IMG/VR virus record: IMGVR_UViG_3300021197_000442
Location: 1-41,985 of that record
Length of the DNA stretch: 41,985 nucleotides
Origin: a virus
Strand: one strand, 5' to 3'
Shown here: positions 30,081 to 38,950 of the stretch, in pieces
Layout of the letters: the number at the start of each line of letters is the position of its first letter
How positions within the stretch are numbered: the stretch's first letter is position 1
Notes under the pieces: generated by a model
The model's database searches: none
Told to the model about the DNA's origin: nothing
What the model saw: only the letters and a program-made list of their open reading frames with translations
Program-made: the position numbers and the translations under genes

Positions 30081-31589
30081 TTATGCTACGACCGAAGCCG
30101 TACCAAAGAAAAACCCGAAATTCAAATCTACGGAAATTATATTCGTATTTCCGCTTAGTTGAACAGTTGTAGAAACGTCCAGACGTTTAGGGTTCTGGTC
30201 GTTAATTTCCGCCAGGGTATTAGCCTTCGCGGTTTCTGGGTCGCTGATAATGGCGTTAAGGCCTAAGCTATCCAGCATAGAAGCGACGGCGGCTACTGCT
30301 GCCTTCGGTTTCTTCGCCGAACGGTTAACCGTTGGCTGGTTGTCTGGAATCAATGGCGCGCCGTCCCATTCTGGGGTAGCGAAAATTAAATCCAGGTTAA
30401 AAATAATATTCTGTAGTTTAACAATATCTACTACATAACGATACGCCGGGATAGGGTCGCCCGTTGGGTGGTAGAAAGTCACTACGTCGGATACGTTAAC
30501 TACGCCGTCTTTTACTTCGACGGACGAACTACCCTTCTTAATAGCGCTATCGCGGTCCGCGTAGGTCCACTGGTCGCCGTCTGCGCCTGGCGTTAAGCCT
30601 GTAGCGTCCTGGCTGCCGTAATCCTGCGGCGGGTTGTTATTCGCTACTTTAGCAATTCGGGCTAGCTGTCTAGCGGCCACAATAAACGGTAAATCGTTAG
30701 AGCCTGGGGCTACTAACTGGCCGTTCGTACGGTCCGTTTTACGGGCGTCCGATACTGCAGTCGCGGCGGTAACCGTGGTTTCGGTATTACCGGTTAGCAC
30801 TACCAGCGGTTTACGAACTAACGCACCCCAGCGGCCTTCGCCGAAGGTAGAATATTTATCTAGCGTAGTAGTGTCCGCTACGTCCATACAGTTAAGGACC
30901 ATAGTTTCCCATACGTTACCCACTTGGTTAAGTGCGTCGTCTACGTCTGGGTTTACCAGGCCGCCTACTGGCTGAGTAATAGCAAAAGATACGCCGGCGG
31001 TAGTTGGGCCTACGATTTCGATAACGATATCGTTAGCGCTTGTACCTTTCCATTTCGAAGCGATACCTACTTCCGTAGAAGTTCCGGGGGTGGCGTCTGT
31101 TGCGATAATAGGCATTTCTAAAACAGCGTTAATCGCTGCAGTAGCCGCCGTAATAATATCCGCCACACTGTCGCCCACACTAATAACGAATTCTTCCGAA
31201 TCGATATTATTAACGCGGACTCGATACGCCGCCGCTTCTGTAGCTGCTCCGCTGGGGGTGATATCCCCAGCCGACGCTACGCCGCTACCGTCGTCTACTA
31301 ACGGGTATACAGTAACCGGGATAGTCCCGACGCCGTCACCGTTAACCGGTAAAAGCTGTAATACTGCTAAATGGATAGGGGACCCGAAACCGTAAAGCGT
31401 CGCCGCTTCCGTCGCGCTAGTTACCTGGCGTTTCGTGGTGTCATAGGTTGAGGCGCTAGAGCCCTGGCCGACAACGGCTAGGCGTTGGGGTAAAAATAAA
31501 ATACCACCGCCGCGTAGGTCCTTAAAAATTGTTTTTATGCCGACTACTCGCGCCACTGCGGAAGCGTCGACCGCGCTTGATATTGCCAT
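30081..31589 (-). CDS. Tail sheath protein (Mu gpL-like)
   Basis: A 502-residue protein. The N-terminus (VVGIKTIFKDLRGGG, LPQRLAVVGQGS) and C-terminus (NPKRLDVSTTVQLSGNTNI, VDLNFGFFF) match contractile sheath proteins of the Mu type. It polymerises around the tube and contracts at infection. Confidence 0.92.
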   Translation of the reverse strand: MAISSAVDASAVARVVGIKTIFKDLRGGGILFLPQRLAVVGQGSSASTYDTTKRQVTSATEAATLYGFGSPIHLAVLQLLPVNGDGVGTIPVTVYPLVDDGSGVASAGDITPSGAATEAAAYRVRVNNIDSEEFVISVGDSVADIITAATAAINAVLEMPIIATDATPGTSTEVGIASKWKGTSANDIVIEIVGPTTAGVSFAITQPVGGLVNPDVDDALNQVGNVWETMVLNCMDVADTTTLDKYSTFGEGRWGALVRKPLVVLTGNTETTVTAATAVSDARKTDRTNGQLVAPGSNDLPFIVAARQLARIAKVANNNPPQDYGSQDATGLTPGADGDQWTYADRDSAIKKGSSSVEVKDGVVNVSDVVTFYHPTGDPIPAYRYVVDIVKLQNIIFNLDLIFATPEWDGAPLIPDNQPTVNRSAKKPKAAVAAVASMLDSLGLNAIISDPETAKANTLAEINDQNPKRLDVSTTVQLSGNTNIISVDLNFGFFFGTASVVA

Positions 31590-31603
31590 GGGTATATCTC
31601 CTC

Positions 31604-32278
31604 TTATGGCGCTGTATAATCGTAATCAGCTTCGAGGACGATTTCGCCGTCTTCTGCTCTAATCACGTCTACCGATAAAAGTTCTAGCGTTTCGGCTTCC
31701 ACCTGGGGCGAGAACTCGTTAAATACTACACGAAGGGCTAATCTAGCGCCTACTATTTGTTGCATCTGGCGGCCGTCTAATTGCGGCTGGAAAACTGTAA
31801 TAGACTGTGGCCAGCGTTGCCATACTAGGCCCTGCAGACCTAAATACGTGTATTCTGCAGCCATTAAGATATTACGTATTAATCGTAACGCCTTCTGGAC
31901 TTCGAACGAGGCTTCTTTATCCCCGGGAATATGCCCGGTACCGCCGTCGTCTTTACTAAGGCCGTAGCCGTAGCAATCAATATTATAAACAGTTTCGGAC
32001 GCTTGGCGTTCCGATATATTACTTTTACCTGGTGCGAAGTTAGAATTATCGTACCAAATATTTACGATAGGGCTTCGGTCTGTCTGCTCGTTAAGTAGCT
32101 GTTCCCAGGGGTTCGACCGTTCCGTAAAAATTCTTAATTTCCAGTCGTCCGGATTCGGCTTTCCTGCCGTGGTAGCTAATGCTATCTGGCTGGCTACTTC
32201 CGTCGTTAGTATCGCGGCTATCTGGTCGCGGATAACTTCGAAATTATCTTGTTTATCTATTAACGTGGAAATAGTCAT
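31604..32278 (-). CDS. Tail terminator / completion-like protein (224 aa)
   Basis: A 224-residue protein directly before the sheath. Its position and a RSPIVNIWYDN beta segment fit the Mu gp37-like tail-terminator slot. No strong motif is visible, so the name is by context. It overlaps the upstream gene by one base (TAATG). Confidence 0.6.
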   Translation of the reverse strand: MTISTLIDKQDNFEVIRDQIAAILTTEVASQIALATTAGKPNPDDWKLRIFTERSNPWEQLLNEQTDRSPIVNIWYDNSNFAPGKSNISERQASETVYNIDCYGYGLSKDDGGTGHIPGDKEASFEVQKALRLIRNILMAAEYTYLGLQGLVWQRWPQSITVFQPQLDGRQMQQIVGARLALRVVFNEFSPQVEAETLELLSVDVIRAEDGEIVLEADYDYTAP

Positions 32279-32658
32279 TATTCGTATAATTCCAGTAATA
32301 AAGTAACTAGGCCGAGCGCTCTATCTGGGTTAGATTGCGCTACTTTAAACTTAAAGGCGTTACCGTTAATATCGTTAAATTCTATAATCCAGGGCTTAAT
32401 ACCGGCGTCGGCAATACCACGGGGTAGGGTTAGCCCTGCGGCTAAGATAGAAGATATACGTAACGCTACGGACGCTAAACGGCCGCTTACGGCTTGCCCG
32501 GTGTCTGGGTCGATAATCTGCGCGATATCGTCCGAGAAACCCGTAAGAGGTCGAACGGTCCCCGAAGGGTCCGTTACAGTAATCGGCCAGCCGAAACCCG
32601 TAGCCCCATCTTCTAAGATAAGGCCGAGGTCGGATTCCGCTAGCTGGCGAATACTCAT
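32278..32658 (-). CDS. Head-tail joining / stopper-like protein (126 aa)
   Basis: A 126-residue beta-rich protein (GFGWPITVTDPSG, then IKPWIIEFNDINGN). Size and position after the capsid genes fit a lambda FII-like head stopper or a Mu-type completion protein. Assigned by context. Confidence 0.6.
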   Translation of the reverse strand: MSIRQLAESDLGLILEDGATGFGWPITVTDPSGTVRPLTGFSDDIAQIIDPDTGQAVSGRLASVALRISSILAAGLTLPRGIADAGIKPWIIEFNDINGNAFKFKVAQSNPDRALGLVTLLLELYE

Positions 32659-32661
32659 TTA

Positions 32662-33042
32662 CTAAGCCTTGCCTACGTGGCCGGACTTAACGAAAGCGTC
32701 TAACGCTTCCTTACCGCCGGCTAAATCGCTGGCTTTGATTTCGTCGCCGTCTGCCAATAGCCCGCGCTTACTGGTTAAGCACTTACCAGGCATTACGAAG
32801 AAAGGCGGTTTTTCGTCGGCTTTAGCTTTCGCTTCTTCCCCTGCTTTAGCCTTAGCTTCTGCGGCTGCTTTCGCTGCAGCGTCCGGCGTAAGGTCCATAT
32901 CCGCTTCTTTCTTTTCGGCTTTTAAAGCACTAAGAATATTAGCCAGTTCACCGTTATTTTTACCTTCGGTTTCTGGGGCGTCTTTTTCAAGCCCCGCCGA
33001 GATATCAGCGATAGCTTTAACTAAATCTTTATTACTTGGCAT
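32662..33042 (-). CDS. gpFI-like head accessory protein (126 aa)
   Basis: A 126-residue protein: an N-terminal helix, a strongly Ala/Lys/Glu-rich middle (AAAKAAAEAKAKAGEEAKAK), and a small C-terminal domain (VMPGKCLTSKRGLLADGDEI). It lies in the lambda FI position directly after the major capsid gene. FI helps terminase dock on proheads; a like role here is inference. Confidence 0.6.
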   Translation of the reverse strand: MPSNKDLVKAIADISAGLEKDAPETEGKNNGELANILSALKAEKKEADMDLTPDAAAKAAAEAKAKAGEEAKAKADEKPPFFVMPGKCLTSKRGLLADGDEIKASDLAGGKEALDAFVKSGHVGKA

Positions 33043-33097
33043 GGTGTTAGCCTCTAATAATTAAGCGCCCAGGTAATCCCAGGCGCTAAGGTTAAAA

Positions 33098-34195
33098 TTA
33101 AAGCTGAGTATCTAAACAGCCGAACGTATCGATAGCCGTAGGAATCATTAGTGGTCTAGCGCCGACGCCTCCGAATAACTGTTCGCCGTCATTAGATAGC
33201 CATGCGTTCGTAAACAAATCCATACCGCCGTCTGCATTACTAACGCGGCCTGGTAGTTCTGGTAGCAAGCCGGTAGCTTGTCCGCCGACTAACGCGCCGA
33301 TATTAGGAATAGCGCCGAATGTGGCGTCCATGCGACCAGAAGAAGCACGTACGACAATCTTACCAGGGTCTAGGAACTGAGTTTTAACGCCTGTTTGTGG
33401 GTCTTTATAGCGACCGCCATAAGTCCACACGTCATAACGATAATTACCGATTTCTACGATACCTCGGAAGGTGCCGCCGTTACCGCGCATATCCATAGGG
33501 GCGATAGTGCCCAGGTCGATACGTCGGATATCAAAGCGCTTTTGTACTTCGTCGTCGCTAATGAAGTTTTCGAAAGCATCAATACCCATAAGTAGCTGGT
33601 CTGGGTCCGCTAGGCCGTCGTTACGTACAACTTCAGCCAGGGCGTTAATATCCGCGATTTTCTGGGCGCCTGTTGCCGTGGCCCAGGAAGTGCCGGCCGT
33701 CGGGAAGTGCGTAGCTTTAGGCTTGTAATCAAGCGTATACAGCGCGTTACCGTTGCTATCCGTAAGCGTAACCGTACCCGTCTGTAAAACTTGCGACGCT
33801 TGAACTTCGATAGAGCGTCGGATTTTACGTTCGATTTTCGTCATACCGTTAAACATACGTAGAATAATGTTCGCTCTAAAGTCCGGGGACTGGAACGGGT
33901 CTTGTCCCGGCATACGTTTAATAAGGTCAAACGAATTGATAGGTAGCGCTTCCTTATGGATAGGAGGCTTAAAACCTTTATTCGTGTAAAGGTCTTCGGA
34001 ATTCATACGGTAGCCCGTACTTAGGTCTTCGATAACGATAGAGATATCTTCGTCGCTACGGACGATATCGATTTCCACTTCTTCCGAAGTATGGAAGTTT
34101 TCCGGCGGGCTCTGAAACAATCCCGAAAGGAATAGTGTAGGCTGCGCCATTTGCATATATGCTCGAAGCATACGTTTAGTAGTTGAACCGCTCAT
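33098..34195 (-). CDS. Major capsid protein, gpE family
   Basis: A 365-residue protein of the lambda gpE family: an N-terminal P-x-LFLSGLF segment, VEIDIVRSDEDIS, and long E-loop/A-domain with GTIAPMDMRGNGG. It builds the icosahedral head together with the D-like decoration protein. It sits after decoration protein D, in lambda order. Confidence 0.92.
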   Translation of the reverse strand: MSGSTTKRMLRAYMQMAQPTLFLSGLFQSPPENFHTSEEVEIDIVRSDEDISIVIEDLSTGYRMNSEDLYTNKGFKPPIHKEALPINSFDLIKRMPGQDPFQSPDFRANIILRMFNGMTKIERKIRRSIEVQASQVLQTGTVTLTDSNGNALYTLDYKPKATHFPTAGTSWATATGAQKIADINALAEVVRNDGLADPDQLLMGIDAFENFISDDEVQKRFDIRRIDLGTIAPMDMRGNGGTFRGIVEIGNYRYDVWTYGGRYKDPQTGVKTQFLDPGKIVVRASSGRMDATFGAIPNIGALVGGQATGLLPELPGRVSNADGGMDLFTNAWLSNDGEQLFGGVGARPLMIPTAIDTFGCLDTQL

Positions 34196-34206
34196 GCTAT
34201 GCGCTC

Positions 34207-34608
34207 CTATTGGTTATCAAGAATGTTTAATTCTTGAACGTCGATTGATACGAGGGAGTAGTCGCGCAATTGGTCAAGGACCGCCGCGTCTACGTTGCTA
34301 CCGTCGCCGTCGGCGTCGATAATTAAGCGTTCGGCACGTACTGAGCCCGAAACCATTTCGCGGACTGCTACGTCGCCGGCACCAGTAGCCGTTACGTCGT
34401 AAGTAATAACCGCTTTAGGGATTCCGTTTTCGTTAGTTACGCCGCCTTTAACAAAAGGGACCAACTTAAGCGAAACCGAATCGCGCGCCAGGATAGTTCC
34501 TTCTAAAACTGTCGCCGCACCCGCAAAGGTAAGGAGGTCGTCGCGGAACTCGCCGTCTTTAAGGATTACGTTACCTAAATCCACATTGGTAATAGTTATA
34601 TTCGACAT
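34207..34608 (-). CDS. Head decoration protein D
   Basis: A 133-residue beta-rich protein of the lambda gpD family (GAATVLEGTILARDS, VPFVKGG-type strand, VREMVSGSVRAERLI). It stabilises the expanded head as surface trimers. It is directly downstream of the protease/scaffold gene. Confidence 0.85.
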   Translation of the reverse strand: MSNITITNVDLGNVILKDGEFRDDLLTFAGAATVLEGTILARDSVSLKLVPFVKGGVTNENGIPKAVITYDVTATGAGDVAVREMVSGSVRAERLIIDADGDGSNVDAAVLDQLRDYSLVSIDVQELNILDNQ

Positions 34609-34614
34609 GGTCGC

Positions 34615-34959
34615 TTACTCCCCTAAACCGAGTTTAGTTTCGATAAGGCTAGCAACGTCGCCGGCCTGGTCGCCGCTGTCGTCTTGTGCGTTAGCATTAT
34701 CCCCGGCGTTTGCGCCGGCGTCGTCGTCTTGGCGGCTCGCTACATCACTGCGGTTCATGCCTGCAGTCATATATGTAGCTTGTAAAGTAGCCGTCATTTC
34801 TGAGCCTTCTTTAATTGCCGACGCTGCCGTCTTCATATCGCCCGAACTTTCGCCCATCATTAAATGGGCCGTTACGCGGTCGCGTTCTTGTGTAGTACCC
34901 TGTTGCACCGCCGCCGCGAAAGTTTCGGGGTGCTGGGCCTGTAGTTGTTTAAGGTCCAT
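34615..34959 (-). CDS. Nested capsid scaffold protein (Nu3-like)
   Basis: In frame inside the protease gene, the ATG at 34959 (codon 274, MDLKQLQAQHPE) is preceded by GGAGG 8 bases upstream, the best Shine-Dalgarno in the area. It would yield a 114-residue acidic helical scaffold, as in lambda C/Nu3. Confidence 0.75.
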   Translation of the reverse strand: MDLKQLQAQHPETFAAAVQQGTTQERDRVTAHLMMGESSGDMKTAASAIKEGSEMTATLQATYMTAGMNRSDVASRQDDDAGANAGDNANAQDDSGDQAGDVASLIETKLGLGE

Positions 34960-35778
34960 GTTATTGGCCTCCGGTTGGTTCCCGCTGTTGGCGGTGGTTG
35001 TTTTGGTACTCTTAACTGCTTTAAGCGACGGAGCCGCTACCGCGTCAATCATACCGCGCTTTAATGCTTCGTTCGCCAGGACTGTAGAACCCTGGCCGAA
35101 GTCGGCGTTAACTTTATCGACCGAGGTATTACGACCGTCGGCGATTGCATCGACAAAAATTTCGTGCATTGCGTCGAGCTCTTCCCGGACCATAGCCTTA
35201 CCTTCTTCGGTGGTTACGTCTGGGCGCTTCTTCGGCGCTTCTGTACTGGTAATACTAATTTCGTTTTCATCTACCATAAAGGTAGCTACGACGCCTACGC
35301 TTCCGATTCGCGCGGCGATATTGGACGCGACTACTTCGTCCGCCTGGCTGGCAATGGCAAAAGCTGCCGAGGCGCCGACGTTAGAAATAACCGCTTTAGT
35401 AGGTTTCTTAGCTGCTTGGATAGCCGCCAGGGTGTCGAATAGGCCGTCGAAATGGCCGCCCGGGCTATCGATAGCCAAGGTAATATCGCTAACCGCGTCG
35501 TCTTGCTCCGCTGCAGCAATAGCCGAAATAATTTCGGGGTAAGTGGTATTTCCGCCGCCGAATAACATAGCTAAAAAGCTGGGCGCTTTAGTAATAACGC
35601 CTTTAACGGAAATCTCCGCACTACTACCAGCAACGGTTAATAGTCTGTTATCGTTTGCGGAGACGTCGCCATTACCGAAACGCGCTTCGAATTGCGCTTG
35701 TTGTTCTGCCGAAGGCGTAAAGCCGGCTTTCTGGGCCTGCTGTATTGCCTGGCGGACACTAGCTTCTAGTAGCCACAT
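34615..35778 (-). CDS. S49-family head maturation protease with C-terminal scaffold
   Basis: A 387-residue protein. Residues about 50-250 are a ClpP/SppA-like S49 protease: DSPGGHFDG (104-112) and NVGASAAFAIA with nucleophile S137. Residues 274-387 form an acidic scaffold (DDDAGANAGDNANAQDD) that can also be made alone from an internal start. It corresponds to lambda C with nested Nu3. It has its own TTGACG promoter upstream. Confidence 0.9.
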   Translation of the reverse strand: MWLLEASVRQAIQQAQKAGFTPSAEQQAQFEARFGNGDVSANDNRLLTVAGSSAEISVKGVITKAPSFLAMLFGGGNTTYPEIISAIAAAEQDDAVSDITLAIDSPGGHFDGLFDTLAAIQAAKKPTKAVISNVGASAAFAIASQADEVVASNIAARIGSVGVVATFMVDENEISITSTEAPKKRPDVTTEEGKAMVREELDAMHEIFVDAIADGRNTSVDKVNADFGQGSTVLANEALKRGMIDAVAAPSLKAVKSTKTTTANSGNQPEANNMDLKQLQAQHPETFAAAVQQGTTQERDRVTAHLMMGESSGDMKTAASAIKEGSEMTATLQATYMTAGMNRSDVASRQDDDAGANAGDNANAQDDSGDQAGDVASLIETKLGLGE

Positions 35779-35802
35779 AAATAAAATTCTCCTGTTATAC
35801 GC

Positions 35803-35831
35803 ATATTAACCCGTATTGCCGGCTTCGTCAA
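35803..35831 (-). promoter_or_regulatory. Promoter ahead of the protease-capsid genes
   Basis: On the minus strand TTGACG (35831-35826), 17 bases, TAATAT (35808-35803), in the 60-base gap before the protease ATG. No palindrome overlaps it, unlike the early promoters. It would let head genes be made independently of the terminase. Confidence 0.65.
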
Positions 35832-35838
35832 AATGTAG

Positions 35839-36963
35839 TTATCCGTTGTTCTTTGACAGGTTCCATATAACGCTGTGTCCTGTTACTGTCTGGCCTCCTA
35901 GCACCGTCTGGGACGAGGACTCAAAAGCCATATTTCCTACTGAGTACGCTCGGAACCTTACAATCCCACCTGCTGGGGTCTCTATTATAAAAGATACTGC
36001 GGACTTAAACGACTCACTACTGTTAGATATCTCTACAGGCCTTAGAGAGCCAGCATTTATCTGGAAGGATGCCCCGGCGTCGATTGACGTTTCAGAAAAA
36101 ACGTATACTACCGCCGTCCCCCCTCCGATTAATTTATTAGGGTTGAAAGAGACAAGGCCGTCGGAGGTTTGGGCCTCTCCTGAAACGTTCCTCACCGCCC
36201 CTGTAGCCCCGTCAAATAGCTCCCATCCCGTGGCGGAAAGAGTTAGCCCGGGTAAAAAACTGGGGGCGTCCGGGTCCTGGGATAAAGTGAAGTCGTCGTC
36301 TGAGAATGCTATAAACCCTACTAGAGGTTCGACCTCTGGGGCTGCGCCGCGAGCGCTTCCGCCCCCGCCAGCATTACCCGGATTAAATGGCGCGCTAGCT
36401 GCAGGCATTTTAATTTTACCGGCTTTCTTTTTCTTGCCGTCAAGGAAGACGAAAAGTTCGTTATTATTAAGCTGTACGTCCGTAACGCTTACGCCGTTTT
36501 TACCTGGTGCGCCGGTTTTACCCCGTTGTGGGTTCGGCATTTTCTTAGCGACTTCTTCGGCCGTGGGGCTTACTCCGTCTTTCGGTACCGGTAACAATTT
36601 AGCCGCCGCTTCTGCGATAGCTTTAGGGTCTGGGCTTACGCCGTCCTTCGGCTTCTCGATTTTAGCGAGTACAACGTCGGCGACGTCTCGAACGGAAGGC
36701 GGTACCGCGTCGCGACCTGGCTTCGGTTCTGGGATTAGTTTAGCCGCTGCTTCTGCTACGGCCTGCGGGTCTGGGCTTACGCCGTCTTTAGGCGCCGGTA
36801 TTTTTTCCAGGACTGCGCTAACGATTTCGTCCGGGTCAGGGCTTACGCCGTCTCTACCATGCTGTACTACCTGGCGGACTTTCTCTATACGTTGTACGTC
36901 GCCCTTAAGCGTTGTTACTTCCTGGCGTAACAGGCTAAACGCTTTCGCTAATTTAGTTAGCAT
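35839..36963 (-). CDS. Repeat-containing fibre-like structural protein
   Basis: A 374-residue protein. After a coiled coil (1-36), five degenerate units of about 22-24 residues run from 37 to 145, each opening with G(R/K)DGVSPDP and continuing as a short amphipathic helix ending in KLLP or similar. A collagen-like GKTGAPGKNGVSV (148-160), a Gly-rich hinge and a beta-rich C-terminal domain (about 210-374) follow. The shape suggests a trimeric fibre or head/neck appendage. It lies between portal and protease, overlapping the portal by 11 bases. Confidence 0.75.
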   Translation of the reverse strand: MLTKLAKAFSLLRQEVTTLKGDVQRIEKVRQVVQHGRDGVSPDPDEIVSAVLEKIPAPKDGVSPDPQAVAEAAAKLIPEPKPGRDAVPPSVRDVADVVLAKIEKPKDGVSPDPKAIAEAAAKLLPVPKDGVSPTAEEVAKKMPNPQRGKTGAPGKNGVSVTDVQLNNNELFVFLDGKKKKAGKIKMPAASAPFNPGNAGGGGSARGAAPEVEPLVGFIAFSDDDFTLSQDPDAPSFLPGLTLSATGWELFDGATGAVRNVSGEAQTSDGLVSFNPNKLIGGGTAVVYVFSETSIDAGASFQINAGSLRPVEISNSSESFKSAVSFIIETPAGGIVRFRAYSVGNMAFESSSQTVLGGQTVTGHSVIWNLSKNNG

Positions 36964-38641
36964 TAACGACCCCTCTATCTTCTAAATAATCGTCGAGCAT
37001 AGCTTCGATTTCTTCCATGTTATCCATGGTTTCGATAGCGTCCGTAGCCACATCTTCGCCGAATTCTTGCTTAAATTCCGCTATAGGTCTGGCGGCTTCG
37101 ACTTTAAGTTCGTTTTCGCGCTTAAGACGTTTAATATTTTTAGTAAATTTAGTACCCGTAGTAATACGTGCTTCCCTGGCGTTAGTAGACCAGCCTTCTT
37201 CGATTAGGATTTTAGAGCCCTTAGCCTGTTTTAGCATATCGGTAGAAGGTTTAATCGAGCCGTACCAGTCTGTAGAAGTCCAGGCGCCGAAGACGTCGTA
37301 TTCGTTAGGGTTGCGCCACGACTGTAGAAGCCCGGGCGCTGTAATTTTTTGGAGTAGCGTTTCGCTAAGTAGCCATTCGATATAGATAGGCGTACAGAAT
37401 GTTTCGCCGAAGTCACCCCAGGTACGGTTAATAGCGATTTTAAATTCGTTAATAGCCGCCTGGCTGGCGCTGTAGTTATTCGAAAATGATAGGCGCAATA
37501 CTTCGGGCGGAATCTCTAAGGTCCACGCTACGGCCTGGATAATAGCTTCCTCGAATACGCCGAAGTTAACGTCCGTACCTTGGCTATTAAAGCCGACCGG
37601 TTCTTCGCCGGTCTGTAGTTCTTCCATAACTAACCCTGGTATCTGGTTAGCTATATTAAAGTTTCGTTTAGTGCCGTCGCTATCGGTGGTAGTTGCCTGG
37701 TCTCTACGGACCGCGCCACCTGTTACCGGTAGCGTACCCATTTTATCCTCTGTTTTCTTAATAAACATAGCGAGGATAGAATTAATAACAGCTTTACGTT
37801 GCGCCGAATCTCGGTAGCGGTCGATTTCTTTTAGCGACTGCATGACGATAGATAGTAACGGCTGGCCGCGTAAATCGTCGAGGCGTTTATCGGTACCGTA
37901 GATTAACCAGGATATTTTACGCCCTGATTTTTCACCTACGGCCGGGATACGTTTACTACCGCCGTCGTCTTGGTTAACCCAGTGGGCGACCACACGGCCG
38001 ACGCTGTCTATTTCGACGCCGTGGCGTATTTTGTGGCCTTTACGTAGGTTAGCGGACTCGCCTAACGGGGTGCGTACTTTGCTCCCGCTAATTAGCTGTA
38101 CCATGGGTAACTTAGTTTGCTGGGATTGCCTTACAACGACTAGGACGTCGCCGCTAATTAAGGCTTCCATACGTGCGGCGCGTTGAATAGCTCCGAACGT
38201 CGATTTTTTCTTCCAGTCGCATAGCTCCGGGCCTTTAGCCCAAATACCGAAACGGGTTTCTACGGTCTCGGTCCACTCGTTAAGGCTTTCTTCCGGGACG
38301 CCGATAATAGCTTCGTCCGGGCAGGCCTCGGGATTTAAACCGGTGTTAATTTCGTTAGTTACTAAGCGGCGGATAATACCGCGAGCGTATAAATTTTCGT
38401 TAAATAATTGCGTAGACCTGGCGCGAAGCGTCCAGTAGTCGACGTCTTGAATTTGAGTAGCACCAAAACCGCCGAAGAACTTACCGCCGTCGAAAATAGA
38501 GTTTTCCCAGGGGGACGGGGAAGTCTGGCCGGCGTATGCGGAAGGCTGCTGTAGGTTGTCCAGGGAAACAGGCAAAGCGCCCGAAACGTGTTCGAACGAC
38601 CCGTCGTTCTTAAGTCGAAAACGTGGCTTATCTTCTACCAT
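36953..38641 (-). CDS. Portal protein, lambda gpB family
   Basis: A 562-residue portal of the lambda type: YWTLRARSTQLFNEN near the N-terminus, MEALISGDVLVVV, and FSNNYSASQAAINEFK toward the C-terminal crown. It forms the dodecameric DNA gate at the head vertex. It overlaps gpW by seven bases. Confidence 0.92.
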   Translation of the reverse strand: MVEDKPRFRLKNDGSFEHVSGALPVSLDNLQQPSAYAGQTSPSPWENSIFDGGKFFGGFGATQIQDVDYWTLRARSTQLFNENLYARGIIRRLVTNEINTGLNPEACPDEAIIGVPEESLNEWTETVETRFGIWAKGPELCDWKKKSTFGAIQRAARMEALISGDVLVVVRQSQQTKLPMVQLISGSKVRTPLGESANLRKGHKIRHGVEIDSVGRVVAHWVNQDDGGSKRIPAVGEKSGRKISWLIYGTDKRLDDLRGQPLLSIVMQSLKEIDRYRDSAQRKAVINSILAMFIKKTEDKMGTLPVTGGAVRRDQATTTDSDGTKRNFNIANQIPGLVMEELQTGEEPVGFNSQGTDVNFGVFEEAIIQAVAWTLEIPPEVLRLSFSNNYSASQAAINEFKIAINRTWGDFGETFCTPIYIEWLLSETLLQKITAPGLLQSWRNPNEYDVFGAWTSTDWYGSIKPSTDMLKQAKGSKILIEEGWSTNAREARITTGTKFTKNIKRLKRENELKVEAARPIAEFKQEFGEDVATDAIETMDNMEEIEAMLDDYLEDRGVVNAN

Positions 38642-38886
38642 GCTGGCCTCGCTGTTACGGTACCGCTACCGTTAAGCCGAGCTTCCAAAGTGGCGCACCG
38701 GTTATATAGCGAATCGATAGTCTTCTGTATGGCGTCTAAGTCCAGTTTCGTAACAGTCTGGCGACTCTGCCCGGTATCGAGCGTATACGACTGTACGCCG
38801 CCCGCTAATGCGAGCGCGGCGTCTTCATACGCTACTATTTGTAGCTTAGTCGCATCTATTCGGCCTTGGATAAAAGTACGGTCCAT
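38635..38886 (-). CDS. Head-tail joining protein, gpW family
   Basis: An 83-residue protein with the gpW pattern: two helices around RIDATKLQIVAYEDAALAL and a short hairpin (SYTLDTGQSRQTV). In lambda, gpW plugs the portal after packaging. It is placed between terminase and portal exactly as in lambda. Confidence 0.8.
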   Translation of the reverse strand: MDRTFIQGRIDATKLQIVAYEDAALALAGGVQSYTLDTGQSRQTVTKLDLDAIQKTIDSLYNRCATLEARLNGSGTVTARPAW

Positions 38887-38950
38887 TACATGACTACGCC
38901 CTGAAAGTTACAGTTAAAAAGGTATTTCTATAGACCTACAGTATACCCAT

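Noticed and set aside
34586-36985. Long plus-strand frames opposite the protease and fibre-like genes
   Set aside because: Antisense shadows of well-supported late genes; repeats in the frame mirror the repeats of the fibre-like protein.
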